From Parapristionchus giblindavisi (Eukaryota > Nematoda > Chromadorea > Rhabditida > Diplogasteridae): a stretch of 64,000 nt of DNA. The stretch is taken from positions 62,001 to 126,000 of the forward strand of contig CALSFV010000036.1 of the NCBI GenBank assembly GCA_943737045.1. Direction: 5' to 3'. Shown here piece after piece: positions 62,201 to 64,000 of this stretch. How positions within the stretch are numbered: position 1 is the stretch's first letter; each line of letters starts with the position of its first letter. The translations under genes and the position numbers were made by a program. The notes under the pieces were generated by a model. The model saw nothing but the letters and a program-made list of their open reading frames with translations. It was not told where the DNA came from and did not search any database.

Positions 62201-63832
62201 TGGATAGACTTTTGGATGGTACCTCGGATGGTCAATCGATTCAGCGTGCAGGTACACTCTGAGAGTATCATCACTGTTGGAGCCAGTGAAACTGCCTAAA
62301 ATGAAAATGACAAAAAATGTTTTTCTACGCTCTGATCACATTCACTCGTTGACAGAATAAGTGAGTATGTAATGTTAAAAAATGATTTTTAAAAAAAGTT
62401 AAGAAATGTTTTAAAAATGTAATAAATGTATCTTATGATGTCTTTGTGCAACTACTGCACAAGTAAGTATTGTTTTGTTAGAAAAGCCGACCTTGCGTGC
62501 TCAATTTCAGCGTCCATCCCCATGGCTGGCAAGGGATCGTCGGCGACCGTGTGACCAACTGCGAGAAAATTAAATTATTATTTTGTTGCAATTTTGGCTA
62601 TGACAAGGGATCGTCGGCGACCGTGTTACCAACTGCGGGAAAATTAAATTAATATTTTGCAATTTTGTCTACAGCAAAAACGAGACAGTAAACATTGTCT
62701 CAATGAATTTTAAATTCAAATAATCATAGAACGTAGCAAAAATATTTTTTACATTGTTCATAGTATACTTCATCTAGATCAACTATTCGGGCCACCGAAT
62801 CTGTAGCGATATGAGGTTACACAAATTTTTGTTTCTTTCAAAGTTAAAGTTATACACAAAATATTGCGAAAAAAACAGTAGGAAAAAAACAAATAGTGCC
62901 TTTTTTTCAAAATTTCAAAAATTTACAAGGAAAAAAAATTAAACCTTGAATTCATGATCGATCCCTCGTTCCAATTGCTCTCGTCTCAATACAATCCTTC
63001 GATCCCATCGGAGGTCTGTGTAGCATCGCAGCAGATACGCTAGCGATGTGCAGTCTCTGAAAATGAACATGTGGAAAAAAAAACTCAAGCATCGTATCCA
63101 AAAAAATTGTATTCTTGCAAAAATGTGAGCAATACCGAATTGCTATTTTAAAATACCTTTGATAACAACTTTTTAAACGAATTTTCATGCCCACTTTGAC
63201 ATTGAAAGTTTTCAGAATTATCTTATTTTGAAAAGAATTTTACCTAGCTCTCGAAGCAAGCGAGACTGCGTGAACTTTGTAGGCCTGTCCGATAAGGGGC
63301 TGGTACAGTTTAGAGTGGGATTTGGCCTAAAATTAGCTTATAAAAAAGAATAAATGAAATTGTACAAGTGATTGCATGCACAACAAATAGAAGTTTTGAG
63401 ATGCGAACTTCTTAAATAATATTAAAAGTGTAAAATAAATGTTAAAGAAATGACTAGAGTCGATGATTCGATGGTGGAGATTTCCTCAGGAGACATGGAG
63501 CAGAATCTGTAAAGGTCTACGTTACAAGGGTGGACTTCATGCAGATCACTGTTCAGTTTTAGTTTAAACATATTTTGCAAGAGTGGGCTCGGATGTACAT
63601 GGTTGGACGGCCACTGATGCTTCCATCTGCTGTGGAGATGGAAGGATTTCTTCATTCGAATCACCGGACCAACTTCGTGCCCAACAGAAACAATAATTAC
63701 TCAATGTCAGAACGGGATACCGAATGAGTGGTAGCAGCTGGGAGAGTAACGGAGCCGCCGTAGCTCCTCTCCTCTCGGGATGCCCGGAGGCGTCCATCCA
63801 GTGCAGCACCGCCTCGTACAATGACCATTCAT
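58518..63832 (-). CDS. BTB-BACK protein with TRAF/MATH-like C terminus (BTBD17/Tango10-like), 3' part
   Basis: Minus-strand exons in order: 63832-63721, 63506-63455, 63326-63244, 63056-62945, 62558-62492, 62295-62223, 59649-59566, 58650-58518 (stop 58520-58518). All phases agree, giving about 237 residues. The first two exons read as the end of a BACK domain (SLYEAVLHWMD, LLPLIR, then MSPEEIS). The middle is charged (DLRWDRRIVLRREQLERG). The C terminus (PWGWTLKLS, LRVYLHAES, FLLSFVDDKK, then LNDGELHVQI) has the beta-strand spacing of a MATH/TRAF-like fold. The BACK plus TRAF-like layout is that of BTBD17/Tango10 proteins; family placement is inference. The BTB domain should lie right of the window. 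The acceptors at 63833 (GAG) and 59650 (AAG) are weak. Introns of 915 and 2573 bp contain hairpins, a (TA)n tract and a palindromic element. Confidence 0.72.
59178..59240 (+). repeat. (TA)n microsatellite inside a hairpin element
   Basis: About 31 TA units in the intron 58651-59565, expanded within a TTTAAAGGGAG hairpin element (58957-59282). Confidence 0.9.
59442..59547. repeat. hairpin with AACGTGCGCACGCCG arms
   Basis: Ends GTGGTGTTACA and its inverse, next to the donor of exon 59649-59566. Confidence 0.7.
60077..60728. mobile_element. 652-bp palindromic element with 9-bp target duplication
   Basis: Perfect start GGGGGGCGATCGAT, its inverse at the end, centre about 60402, flanked by GTTTCAACC on both sides (60068-60076 and 60729-60737). 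A 9-bp duplication fits Mutator-like elements. It lies in the intron 59650-62222 of the BTB-BACK gene. Confidence 0.75.
62595..62672 (-). repeat. tandem duplicate of a splice acceptor and exon start
   Basis: Repeats 62524-62594: the minus-strand acceptor CGCAG, then TTGGT.ACACGGTCGCC. The duplicate exon start runs into a stop, so the real exon (62558-62492) must be chosen over this decoy. Confidence 0.75.
62755..62825 (-). repeat. LINE 3'-tail fragment
   Basis: Shares CTAGATCAACTA, GGGCCACCGAATCTGTAG and the following bases with 56540-56590. Confidence 0.45.
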
Positions 63833-64000
63833 CTCAATTTTAATTTAAAAATGTGAAAATAAAAAATGAGCTTATCTATTTCTCTTGTATCATTATTTCA
63901 CGTTCAAATATATAACTACTGACTAACGTAGCATTAAAAGTTAGCAATAATAAAAGAAAAGTAAACAAAATAAGATATACGACAATGGATTATGACGATA

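Overview
The window reads as repeat-rich nuclear DNA of a nematode, most likely a free-living rhabditid-type species. The pointers are short TTTCAG-like 3' splice sites, introns full of TACGGTAG/TACTGTAG motifs, a splice-acceptor-like site directly before one start codon (as in spliced-leader trans-splicing), and the gene content. The species is not identified.

Region 1 (1-22321, + strand): the 3' two thirds of an SHPRH-like gene (SNF2 helicase / RING E3 ligase), 31 exons recovered by joining phase-compatible reading frames. It contains the linker after the first helicase lobe, a long helical/acidic region, a C3HC4 RING finger and the second helicase lobe with the RCDRIGQTR motif, and ends with a stop at 22319-22321. 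Its introns hold many elements, including a 4.6-kb terminal-inverted-repeat (TIR) element with a decayed gene inside, itself nested in a smaller element.

Region 2 (22685-48018): two further tandem copies of the 3' half of the same gene. Both begin inside the same dispersed repeat, so both lack the first helicase lobe. Copy 2 (23092-34622) has lost splice sites and carries several frameshifts. Copy 3 (37250-46343) has a one-base deletion that creates a stop. In both, the RING and second-helicase-lobe exons remain open. The three copies serve as natural empty-site controls for the elements inserted in them.

Region 3 (48019-64000): a repeat-rich interval with a small three-exon gene for a secreted peptide precursor (52977-56260, +) and the 3' end of a BTB-BACK gene with a TRAF/MATH-like C terminus (58518-63832, -) that runs off the right edge.

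The strongest theme is a set of small elements with TIRs starting CATAGG or CATACATGG and flanked by 8-bp target duplications. There are also large palindromic (foldback) elements with TTAA, TA, TTA, 8-bp and 9-bp target duplications. Several compound copies carry an inverted piece of the SHPRH intron.
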